64,000 nt of DNA from NCBI GenBank assembly GCA_024734555.1, contig JANPWX010000619.1, positions 546,894-610,893 on the forward strand. The letters are read 5' to 3'. Each line of letters starts with the position of its first letter. Positions within the stretch are counted from its first letter, which is position 1. Under the pieces are notes generated by a model. That model made no database searches. It was given only the letters and a program-made list of their open reading frames with translations, and was not told where the DNA came from. A program made the position numbers and the translations under genes. This stretch comes from Trochalopteron elliotii (taxonomy: Eukaryota > Chordata > Aves > Passeriformes > Leiothrichidae). Shown here piece after piece: positions 50,190 through 60,980 of this stretch.

Positions 50190-50315
50190 AGGCCAATGTC
50201 CTAGGCTCACCAGTGATTTCTCCCTGTAAAATGGAAGTTAGAAATAATTGTGTGTATAATATTGTCTATTAGGTGGTGCATAAGGGCTTACATTGTATGT
50301 ACATACTGTAATTCT
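50190..50315 (+). mobile_element. Possible MIR-like SINE remnant, sense
   Basis: GATTTCTCCCTGTAAAATGGAAGTTAGAAATAAT-like sequence follows the sense MIR core (TTTCCTCATCTGTAAAATGGGGATAATAAT), and TTAGGTGGTGCATAAGGG matches the next MIR region loosely. Low similarity; edges are guesses. Confidence 0.4.
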
Positions 50316-50566
50316 ATAGAAAACATTACAGAGTGAGCCTGCTTTTAGCTTGATACCTCATACAGTGGTAATTGAGGAGAACAGTCTTTTGATTTGCTAC
50401 TATTTGCAGTTCTGCAGGAAAACTAGGTCTAGGCTATCTTGTGCTGTGCATTGTTGCCGTGTTTAATCTTCTGATTCTCTAGGAACAATTACATGCGACA
50501 CCTATGGGGAATTTAATTCCTCTACTCCTGCCTCTATGGCAATTGTAATTATGGTGCAGTACTATT

Positions 50567-50603
50567 GGGGGGGGGGGAAGGGGGGTGGAGAGGAAAGAGA
50601 AAA
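50567..50603 (+). repeat. G-rich run, possible G-quadruplex
   Basis: G11 (50567-50577), AA, G6 (50580-50585), then TGGAGAGG and a purine tail to a run of A. The G11 alone can supply two or more G-tracts, so with G6 an intramolecular quadruplex is possible. The complementary C-rich strand generates the 'PPPPP' in a short minus-strand frame. Confidence 0.7.
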
Positions 50604-50844
50604 AAAAAATTGTGTTTTTTAGAACATAGCACTGAATAATACCAAGGTCAGATTTATAAAACAGCACAGCTCCAAGAATTAGCTTCCAGAATTAAACCTG
50701 TGGTTTTTTTCAGGAGAGGCCAGACCAAATAAAAGGATTGGTTATTGCAAATATTGTCATGCAAACCTTTCCATTCAAGCCTATCAAATGCATGTATCCT
50801 CCCAACATATGTGGGAGTTATCACAGCTTTTTTCCCCCTCCTTC

Positions 50845-50960
50845 TCCAGATGAGGAAACTAAGGCACAGAAATGTTCTGCCTGATTTGTCTTTATGAAAA
50901 ACCCAAAGGAGAGCAAATTACTATGTGGGAAATTTTGAATTTCTAGCATTTCCAACTCCT
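50845..50960 (-). mobile_element. MIR-like SINE remnant, antisense
   Basis: CAGATGAGGAAACTAAGGCACAG is nearly the exact antisense MIR core. The downstream ACTATGTGGGAAATTTTGAATT fits the TAGTAAGTGGCAGAG...GATTCGAA region. Ancient and eroded; right edge approximate. Confidence 0.55.
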
Positions 50961-53900
50961 TTTTCTTTTAGTGGATGCAGCTTTGAAGGAAACATAATGG
51001 GCAAAACACATGGCTTTTTAAGCTATAAGACCTTAAAAAAGTCTGTGAAATGAAACATGATAAGTGAATAAATGTTGCTGTTCACTATTCTGCAGATAAA
51101 TCCTGTAGAGCAGAATTGAAGATGTCATTGTCTAAATCACGCTGTATGATCCCAAACCAAAGGAAATCATAGACAGGGTTATGCCATTGCATTGTGAAGG
51201 AAATTTTAAAGAGAATCCAAAAAGCAATAATGTATTAGAACTTCTTTTGTTCCTTATAAAAAAAGAAAAAATTATCTCTGCTTCATTTTCAGCAAGGCCT
51301 TTTGATTTCTTTTATCATTGTGATGATTTTCAGAACTGATCTTGATGGCAATTCAGTTAGAAATTAAACTGTCATCAAGAAGTCCTCCAGTGGCTTTACA
51401 AGTTAACACTCTTGGAGAAGTGGTGTGCAGATTAAATCAGGACAAATACTCCACGGAATAGAGCCCATTCTGGCTGAAGAACTCATTTAATAATAATGCA
51501 GAGGCTTATTTGTCTTAAATAAACACTAATGATGCATAAAAATGCACTCACAATGCTCCATGAGCTAGCTGTTCACTTTCAGCACGTGCAACATTCCCTC
51601 TTAAATGAAATGCAACATGGCCAAATGTGACCTATAGATAGCAAAAGAGCTAACCCATGCCTTTGGCATAATTATACTGTATGAGAAATATAGGTTTAAG
51701 ATAACTACTAGGTTCTTCTCTTTGCAGTCTATCCAACATAAGTTTAGTCACGCCAGAGAAGGTATGATGCTATAATTGCCTGTATGAATCTTGGTAGATA
51801 ATGTGCTGCAGAAGAGAAGGTGCACAGTACATACCCTTGCAGATCTGCTGCTGTGATTAACCTGAGAAATTTTCATGAAAAAGAAAGTAACTAAGAGAAA
51901 TGTGTTTTCTTCAGATAATTATCAACTTCTTTTGATACTGACATCAACAGAACTGACAAGATCTCTTTGAACATCAAGATTACCTTTCTGTGCATTCTTT
52001 CTTATTAAAAGAAAAAATACCTACATTGACATTTTAAGCTTTTCCCAATTTTCCTCTTAAAAAAGCAAAGGAGTTGATGGAAGATCTTTTCTAGGCCAAA
52101 GGGAATAAATCTCATACAAGAGCCAGTCTAATTTTTTCCACACAATCCTTTTTTTTTCTCTCAGTTATGAAAACAGCTAGCCTTTTCACTAAATAGTAGT
52201 TCCATGTCTGAACTATCCATATCCATTCTCCCCACCATGTATTACGTTGTAAAACACTTCTGGATAGGTACAAGACAGGTCAAGTTTTCCACTCAGAAAA
52301 CAATCTATGTGTCCACAGCCAATGTGATGATCTCCTTGAGAAGTCAGCACATGGGAACTGTCATTTGAAGACCTGCATTTTGCCACCATTTGGCCAAACA
52401 ACACTGAATAAGTCACTTGCAGTCTTTGTTCTTTGAACTTCTCATTTATGAAGCTATTATCAGCCAATATTTGCATAAATGTTTTGTGCTTCTGTTGTAC
52501 ATTTAAAGTCATTTTTGTCTTTACTATGCCTCAAAAGCATTTTTTGACCTTGTTTTCTCTAAGTTTACATATCTAACCCTCAATCGAGCCTGAACTGCAT
52601 CCCTTGTTTTGTAATATGAACAGTGCAGGCATAGTACAAAAGAGAAGAGACTCCAAACAGAAAATCTGAATGCACTTTTAAACACACTTTTGCATGGCAG
52701 ATACTTGCAAATGAAACCCTGTGATGCAGTATTTAATTCCCACGAGAAGTGTTATTCTCATTATATCTTCTGTCCGTATACAAGCTTCTGCTGTGTTTCT
52801 TGTATTGCCATTTTCGGCAGGGACTCAGAAGAGAGAAAGGATAGGAACTCAGACAGAATTACTAAACTGAAACACAAAGATAATGAACTCTAATGCAACA
52901 GGACAGCAAATTAAAAGACTGGGAAGTTGTTAGCCCATGCAAAAATAGGAAGAAAAAGAGCTTTATTCCATACTTCTGAAGCATTCTTCAAAGCTCAGAG
53001 AGCCTACTAAACGAAGCAGTCCAGTTAATCTGCCTAGAGCTCCTCAGTTTGGCTCTCTTTACAAAAGAAATCCAAGCAGACATTTTTAAGAGCAATTATT
53101 TTTTTATGAAAAGGAAATAACTAAGACCTAGAAAGGCACATTAGGGGCTAGAAGACACACCAATCAGGAAATGGTTTAAGATGCCCATTCAGCTCAATTT
53201 GTTTTAAAGTATTTCAAACCCCCTGAATACAGAAAATTCTACAAATAACGAAGTGGCTGGAGACATAGTACATACTGCCAAACAGATTTAAATGCAAAAC
53301 CAAGATTCCTGTTTCCCAAAGCTGTGGAGGGTGATTATAACATTGTCTAGTCTTAAGGCAAAATTAGTCTTTCTGTGTCTCGGTTTGTTTCTCTGTATTT
53401 CCCTACCAGAGTCCTAATGTTCCTCTTCTGTGCAAATATATCCACAAAAGAACAAATTTATATAGAAAATTGGTAGTTCCAAAAATGGCATGGATTTGGC
53501 AAAATTGTGCCCTGGTTCACAACATTATCAGACAGAAGTATTTAAGCATTTTAAAACACCTCCTGTCATTTGCATTGGGATCAAAATTTAAAATACTTAA
53601 AATTATGCATTTAATAACACATTTTAGAAATTTTCTTTTACTTTTCAATTTGAAAACCTTGTGAAAATCTATATAGTACATTAATTTTTTTTAGAAACAT
53701 GAAGGATATGAATTTGGTTTTTTATTTTAAAAAATCCTCAGTTTCCTTCTCTATCCAAATAATTTTAGCAGCTGAAATAAACAGAAATACACCATGTATC
53801 ACAAGATTGTGAAAAAAGCTGGAAGATCACAATACTGGATCCATTGGCTGCACTTCAATTTTATTGTTCCAGAAGTTTATGGGTACTGTCACATGAAAGG

Positions 53901-56900
53901 GTACAAATCTATTATAATACTGACCTTTCAACTAACTGGCATTCTGAAAATGTTCTGAACACTTACCTGGGATTGGGGGAATTTTATTTTTATTCTGGAA
54001 AAAAAATAAGTTCTCTAAATCTCTTAGTCTGGATAGGAGCTTAAGAATTAAAAGAAATTAAGGCAATGTTTCCAGATTTTTATAGGGGAAAAAAAGCACT
54101 ATCACTTAGGAAATCAGATACTCAGCTGTGTCTGCAGGTTATGGAAAGCTACGATATAATCTTTCTGCAGAATGAGAGTCCTTTGCAAGGCTTACAAGAC
54201 AGAATAATACAGAATATTTCTAACAAGAGTATTGATTGCAAAAGCACATTTTCCTTCCTCTTACCCACATTTCTGATTTTAAAGGCCTACACAATAATGG
54301 TGAAGTATATGAAGCTTAAAATGCAGTAAAAGCTGCATAAGGAATCGCTGATATCTGATCAATGGCAAGCTATTTGAGAAATTTCATGAGCAACTGCAAC
54401 TATTTGAAAGATAAACTAAAACCATCTATTGAGAGATAACATGTGAAATAATGTCTTTTAACTAAAAAATACTAAATGGGCGTTAAAGTAGAATATGAAT
54501 ATAGTTAAATGGCAAATATCAAGTTTGTTTCTAAGACACAGGGGAACAATTCCAGAGATTTTCAGCAAAGAAGCACTGAGTGACAAACAATAAAAGCAGT
54601 CAGATTCCAGGCTTCTGCACAAGTTGCACCGTATAATGCAAGGAACAGCAGGAATGTATTAATAAGCATGTAACTACAAGACAAAGCTGTTGTGGTGACT
54701 GCAGTTGTGCAGAAAAAGATCTTTATTGGATTACATTAAAATGTACCAAAGGTATTTTTCAGATCACATATTTGTGATATTGTAAGCAAATTAATATCAA
54801 AGACAGCTCAGGAAATACAATGATCTAGAGGAAAAAGGTATGAATTGTGCATCTTTTATATGTCAGTGCACATTGCAAATTCAGAATGGCACTTTCCTAA
54901 AATGCTGTCCATCCTTCCGATTGTGAGACAGAAGCCTCTGAATGCAAAACCCAAAGTGAATTCTCGTTATCTGAAGAAAAATGCATGAAAGAAAAACGCC
55001 TTAACTAGCTGAATGATATCCAAAATTAGGATATGTGGAATATCTGTGATACTGAAAACCTTAAGAAACACCTGTATTACATGTAAAATTTCATAACCAT
55101 TCAGACTAAGTAAAAGCTGACCATGACTGAATTCGCAATCATGTCACTGGAATATCAGTGTTTAGCACAATAAAGTAAACTATTCAAGAAGTGCTATGGA
55201 ATAAGAGCTCCCAGTAAGTGAACACCTATCTTTACACAGAATAGCTGCAACCAGAAGTAAGGGAATAAATTTTCCACCCCAACAGGTAGAACACAGTTAA
55301 CAGACATGGGTGTTAAAACAGAACCACAGCAAGAATGATACAAGTACAATAAAAGAGGTGACTTTGACCTTTGAAACTAATGGTGAAGTGATTCATTCCA
55401 TGGTCATGATAGCTATTCTTGCAGAACAGTATGGTCATACTCATTCCTGAGGATCAGTCCAGCAAAAACACCAAAGCTAAAGAAAACTAAAGCAAATAAT
55501 GTTTACAGTTATGTCAGGATAGTCAAAATACTACAGCCTATGTTCCTTCACTGACAAATTGTTACCTAATCACTAATAGCAGAAGTCATGGCACACACAG
55601 CAAAGAAATGCTACGATAGAAGCCTAGATGAATGAATTGCTTGGATTCAATATTTAAACCCTATGAACAAATGTACAATAGAACATAGAATCACTTCGGC
55701 CACAAATTCACCTGTCTCCTGGATAGATATCGAAGTGATTTTATCAGGTATTTGTTGCTGGTTTTATTTGGCATTGTCTAGGTTTCACTTGCAGTAAATG
55801 GCAAGCAGAACAAAGCCTCAACAGAAATGTTCAATTAGTTTTATTTAAGCATTAAAAGAATTTCCTGGAATATACTTTCATTTGAGCCAGATTTTATATA
55901 CATTTGCCATTATCTTTTCCTATCCTTTGAATAATGTTTCAAGAACAATGTTTATAAAACCTCATTTTGTTCTGCTAACCCTGCAAACTAAATATGTTTC
56001 ATTTATTTTTAAATTAAGTGAAAATTAGCCAGGTGTGATAGATAAGTTTTCCATACACAGGTCTAAATATTGACAAAAGGAGACGTGTCACTGGAAAAAT
56101 CATCAGTCTAGCAATTATCACGTTAGCATGTTAAGTGGAAAAAGATGTGAAACTTCCAAATGTGTCAATACAGATTATTTCATTTCCACCAGCTATCAGC
56201 TATACTGTGAACATCAGTGCCTTAGTGTCTATTCAGCAACAAGTCAGTTTTTGCAAGCAAATATCTTAACGTGACATGAAGAATTGTCAAATCTCTGGCA
56301 AAATTATGCATATCTCCTTCAGAAATGGTCTGCCAAGCAAATATTAGACATTTCTAGAAGGACAGACACATCCACGTCCATGGGATAGAGCCAGAGGCCA
56401 GGAACTGGAACAACTAGTCAGCAAGACCTGTCTTTCTCACAGACATGGCAATGATTTTCAGGCCCAAATGGAGTGAGTGGACAGGGAACAGAGGAGAAGG
56501 AGCTAGTCACCAACCTTTTCTACTGCTGCTGTCCATCAAAAATGTTTCAAGAAGTTAAATTAAGGGACATTGATTGAGGAGCAGCAAACAAAGCAAGGAA
56601 GGTAGGATAATGATCCTTGTTGCTGAACAGAGTGCATTTAAAACACATCTTTTTCTTTACAGTGTAAACAATTAATTTCAAGAGCCCTGAGTAGACTAGT
56701 GCCTAAACCAGCATTTAAGTATTAACACTTTCTCTTGTCAATAACAGTGCTGATAATTTCATAGCAGCTTATGAGAGCCACAGCTCACAGAATTCATTAT
56801 TTTGGAGGGAGGACTTAGAGACACAACCCAGTGAGAAATAACAGCATGAGAAAAGGACACTTGAGATGAATAACATTTTCTTGCAAAGATCCTGCAAGGT

Positions 56901-56932
56901 TGCAAGATGTTGGATCTTAAAAAAAACTCTCT
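50961..56932. other. AT-rich unique stretch, no gene seen
   Basis: The longest frame is 99 codons on the minus strand (52213-52512), without a domain. The patch 51480-51640 has TAAT, TAAACA and CACGTG-like words and no repeats. A 10-bp inverted repeat lies at 55689-55740. Nothing else recognised. Confidence 0.5.
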
Positions 56933-57445
56933 CAATGATTTTTGAGTGGTCTTGGAGAGGTCCCAGCTGACTGGAAACTGGCAAATGATATCTCAGTTTT
57001 CAAGAAGGGCAAGAAGGAGGAGCCCAGAAGCTACAGGCCTGTTAGTCTCACTTCAGTGCCTGGTAAAGTTATGGAAAAAATATTCTGTAGCGGTTGAAAA
57101 ACACCTGAAAGACAAAACAGTCACTGGTCACAGCCAGTACAGCTTTATGAGAAGGTCCTGCTCATCAAACCTGATTTCCTTTTACGACAAGGTAACCCAC
57201 CCAGTCAATCAGGAGAAGCCAGTTGAGGTAATCCTTTTGGATTTCAGTAAAGCTTTCAATACTGTCTCTCACAGGATCCTTTTGGACAAAATGTCCAGCT
57301 CACAGCTGGATAAATACATCATGGGAAGGGTGAGCAACTGGCTCACAGGTCAGGCACAGAGGGTTATAGTTAAAGAGACGACATCAGACTGGGGACCTGT
57401 CACTAGTGGGGTTCCACAGGGCTCCATCCTTAGCCCAGAGCTACA
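56933..57445 (+). mobile_element. CR1 LINE ORF2 reverse transcriptase fragment, sense, dead
   Basis: The frame opened at 56946 (195 codons) encodes part of the CR1 reverse transcriptase: FKKGKKEEPRSYRPVSLTSVPGKV-type fingers sequence near residues 20-43, HSQYSFMRRSCSSNLISFYDKV in the 60-80 region, motif A LDFSKAFNTVSH near residues 98-109, and motif B SGVPQGSILSP near 153-163. After motif B the match stops at about 57445 and motif C (the second catalytic Asp pair) is missing, as are the endonuclease and the 3' end. Motif A reads FNTV where the family has FDTV; the first motif-A Asp is present. One small frameshift or in-frame difference near 57070-57090 is likely. The last 30 residues of the frame are not CR1. 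The enzyme would copy CR1 RNA; this copy cannot. Confidence 0.92.
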
Positions 57446-60233
57446 GTACACCACTATTAATTTTCTGGCTGAATTATGTCCCACCTTTGCAAACGCTCAA
57501 GGAGACCTTCTAGAATGCATGTGGGCAAGATAGAATTTGTGATGCAGTTTAATCACAAAAATCCAGTTACTGAAGTGCTGGTCTTGCTTATAACAGCATT
57601 CATTGTACCATAGTCTAATAGACCATTTTAGGTGAAGAGCAACAGCATCTTCTTAATTTTATTTGTACTGCTTTTTCCTTAGAAGCATCCATATTCAATA
57701 TTTTAAATCTCTTTTGCATTAGAAGTGCATTATGCAGGCTGCTGGTGTGATAGCCTAAGCATTATTCAAAGTTTAAAACTATTTTTCCAATTAAATAAAT
57801 CTGCATTTGCTAAGTTTTAATAAGCACTAACATTTTATAAAGATCTACTACCTTCCCATCTATTTCCTTCAAAGATTTACTAATCTTTGACTTCTAAGCA
57901 AGAATTCTCAAATACATAAAACAGTGACAGATTACTTTCATACAAATATCATAATTTTTACATCAAATGCCTCAATGAATGAATAGTTTTTTCCTAATTT
58001 TAATTGCAAACAGTTTGTATGGTATTAAATGTAAGATATTGCAATCATCCCATTCTTCTCTTTTTCAATGTGCTCAGGAGTCCATGATTTGAAATCTCCT
58101 TTAGTATTAATTTCAAGATAAAATTTCAGTAACCAGCAAGAAAGATAGTTTACTATTTTCTTTTTATCTTTTTTACTCTCTCTTGGTGCTCAGCATCAAG
58201 CAAGATTTGGCCCCAAGTTGTGGAGATTTTAGGCAATAGCTTCCCCATGCTTAAATTTTAAAAGTAGTTGCCATAGCAACTGCCAGACACAGCATATGGT
58301 GTGTCTGTTACCTCCAAGATAACAGAGCAAGTTCTAAAGAATTTTCTTTACAATATGTTATGAACCTTTGTACTTTTTACAATTTTTCAGAGTGCAGTAT
58401 AAGGTACTGTTGTTCCCTGACATTCTCTTCAAGTTGAATGCTCATTTTGTAATTCTTTCATATTAGGGAAATATTTCCCTCTCTCACTTGTATTTTCAGT
58501 CACCCAATATTCAGCAAAACAAGAAAGAATAAGGTGGGAAAAAGGAGATATCTTTTAAGTTTTATTTAAGGATTCTACTTAGTTTTGCTACAGTGTTCTC
58601 TTTCTTTCATAGTGACAATCCAAAAGAAAAAATAGAGAAAAAGATGGAAATCTTGTTTAAAATTCTATACTATATAGGTGCTATACTATATAGGTGCTAG
58701 GCATGCAGACATTTTGGAGAACTCTATACAGCCAGCCTTCAACCCTTTGACTCCCATATCTGTCCAGCTTCTCATCTCAAGTGAAGAATAAATATCTGTG
58801 CAAAGCGGCCTCAAACAAGAGGAACTCAGAAACACACCTGTCACCTCTTGTTTGGTAGGTAGTACATACCCCTTCTATAGCAAAGACTTATATTCAGACC
58901 CCTTTCCAAAACGACTTTTCCCTGCTGTGTGTAGCTCCTAAAAAGAAAAACCACTAGAACAGCTTGTGGGTGAAATGACACTACCTACCTTCCTCCACAC
59001 ATGGAGAAGATGCCTCTGTCCAGCAGAGCTCACTTACAGAAGTTCAGCCTTTCAATGCTTGCTTTGCTTTGCAGAATGACATGCAGATTTGAGAAATAAG
59101 GGTAATAGGCCTTTATTCCTCCTTCTGCACCTCTGTGGTTGTATAGGCTGAGACAGGATTAAAAGAATAGTTACTAGGATACATAATAATGTTCTGCTCT
59201 ATAATTTTCTGTCCCCCGAGTCCTTCATTCTGACAACTTTCTGCAATTCAGGCACCTTCTGCAAAAATCTTCTAAAAAATTAAAAAATAAAACTGCACCA
59301 AAACAGGATGTAAGAGTGCACATTTAATTCTCCCCTGAGAAGAAGCTAAGAAAGGGAATGAACTATTCATTATACACTTAGCTTAATGCACAACTACAAG
59401 ATGGTGACACTACTCTGATGAAGACACAAGATAGTGTAAGAACAGAGTAAAATATTTTAAAACGAACTTTGCATGCTTGTGGGTTTTTTTTTCCCTTTAT
59501 TTATTCTTCTTTTACCATGGTTACTTCTCAAGGAAAGGGTAGTCATTCAGTAATTGGAACTGCATGTTGTTACCTTCAAGAAATACTTGGTCAAATGTCT
59601 TGCAAAGAAATACTTGTATTTATTTAACAAGTTGCATGGTTCATTACAGCAATTATTAGTGTAGATGTATGTTTTAAATCCTTTTTTGCTCCTCTGGTCA
59701 AGAGGAGAAAGAGACTAAAGAGCATAGCAGCAGGTACTATTTCTGGACATTAGCTTTCAGTGTAGCTGAATTTCAGCAAAGGCTGAATGAGTTTACTCTA
59801 GGAAAAAAAAAAAGAAGACATTTTTGCTGCTAAGAAGAGACAAGTGGCAGCATTTTTTTCCTAGTAATAGCAGCTGAAATTAATTAATAACCATAGTTAC
59901 AGGAAAAGCAATGGTAGGAACTTCAGGTTTTAGCTGCTAAATGGCATGTAACAGAGAAGGAAGGTCATGTGTGTTTCACCTCATCTTGGTCGTGCATTAT
60001 GAGTTTATTAGTCTGGAGCATTTGAGGAGAAGAAAATTACTCCTGGTGTCCTGACTGATAGAAGGATGGTGGGAAAATATTATATAAATACATTTAATTA
60101 ATTTTAAATATTGTTTTATTATATATAATGAAAAAATCATGATTAAAAGAAAATTCTATAATGTAGGAAGATGCAGTCGCCACCCACCATGCCCCACTTT
60201 TAGTTGCAGTGTAGGCAATATCAGAGTACATAG
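57446..60233. other. AT-rich unique stretch
   Basis: No frame of 60 codons or more after the CR1 frame ends, apart from a 60-codon frame at 60094-60276. A 16-bp tandem duplication lies at 58665-58696. No interspersed repeat recognised. Confidence 0.55.
58665..58696 (+). repeat. 16-bp perfect tandem duplication
   Basis: CTATACTATATAGGTG occurs twice in direct succession (58665-58680 and 58681-58696). Confidence 0.95.
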
Positions 60234-60327
60234 ATAGAATATTGGTTAAAGTCACTTCAATACCCATGAATGCCATGTTTATAGAATATTGGTTAAAGTC
60301 ACTTCAATACCCATGAATGCCATGTTT
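60234..60327 (+). repeat. 47-bp perfect tandem duplication
   Basis: The unit ATAGAATATTGGTTAAAGTC... ending ...GAATGCCATGTTT occurs at 60234-60280 and again at 60281-60327 with no difference between the copies. Identity in unconstrained DNA suggests a recent duplication (or an assembly artefact). Two short opposing frames start inside it but have no protein character. Confidence 0.97.
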
Positions 60328-60639
60328 CTCTTTAATTTCAGTTTCGTAGGTTCTTATGGCTTACTTTTCCTTGCCAGCTCATGGATGGCATTATTTGTTG
60401 CATTGGACATACCCTTGATATTAAGGTCTCCACAAGTTCCTAAGGGAAAAGTTACTGTCTCATTCAGTTCCTTCTTCTGAAACCATTTCCTTCCACTTAA
60501 TCCTGAATTTTTCCAGTTCTGCTCTTAGGAACCAACCATCTCCACAGGCACTGGTGGTGTGTACCAGCCAGCCACCAGGCCACACAGTGTACAAGAAGGG
60601 ACAGAAAGAGATGGGTTTGTTCCCTCCTATGAAGAATAA
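60328..60639. other. Short unique spacer
   Basis: No gene or repeat recognised between the tandem duplication and the CR1 3' end. Confidence 0.5.
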
Positions 60640-60980
60640 GCAAAGGGGAGATCTTAATGAACTTCTCGTTGTCTTCGACTGCTTACTAGGAGGGTCTGGA
60701 GGAACAGAGCCAAACTCCTTCTGTGGGGCACAATTACAGTATTGGTAGCATGAATTGCAACATGGGAGATTTCAACTAGATCATAGGAAAAATGCTTTTA
60801 TCATAGCCAAACAGTGGAATGGGTTTCCCAGAGAAGCCGTGGCATCGCCACCACTCAAATCTCAATTTGGCGAGGTACTGAGTAACCTAGTTAAGTTGAT
60901 CCTGCTTTGAGTGGAGTTAGATGACCTCAAAAATTCTCTTCCAACCTAAATTATGTGGGGTGATTCTGTGATTCTATGCA
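60640..60980 (+). mobile_element. CR1 LINE 3' end, sense, ~340 bp
   Basis: 'aggggagatcttaatgaac', 'cgactgcttactaggaggg', 'ggaacagagccaaactcct', 'aacatgggagatttcaact', 'acagtggaatgggtttccc', 'gttagatgacctcaaaa' and 'ctcttccaacctaaatt' follow the CR1 3' region in order. It ends GTGATTCTGTGATTCTATGCAG, with two to three of the diagnostic 8-mers. It is diverged and 5'-truncated. It is in the same orientation as the reverse transcriptase piece 3 kb upstream, but the intervening DNA is not CR1, so they are most likely separate insertions. Confidence 0.85.

Noticed and set aside
52213..52512. 99-codon minus-strand frame
   Set aside because: No similarity I recognise and no splice or promoter context; a frame of this length is expected several times by chance.
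56933..60980. One CR1 element split by a 3-kb insertion (reverse transcriptase piece plus downstream 3' end)
   Set aside because: The two pieces are not adjacent in the CR1 map, no insertion borders or target duplications are visible in between, and they look differently diverged.
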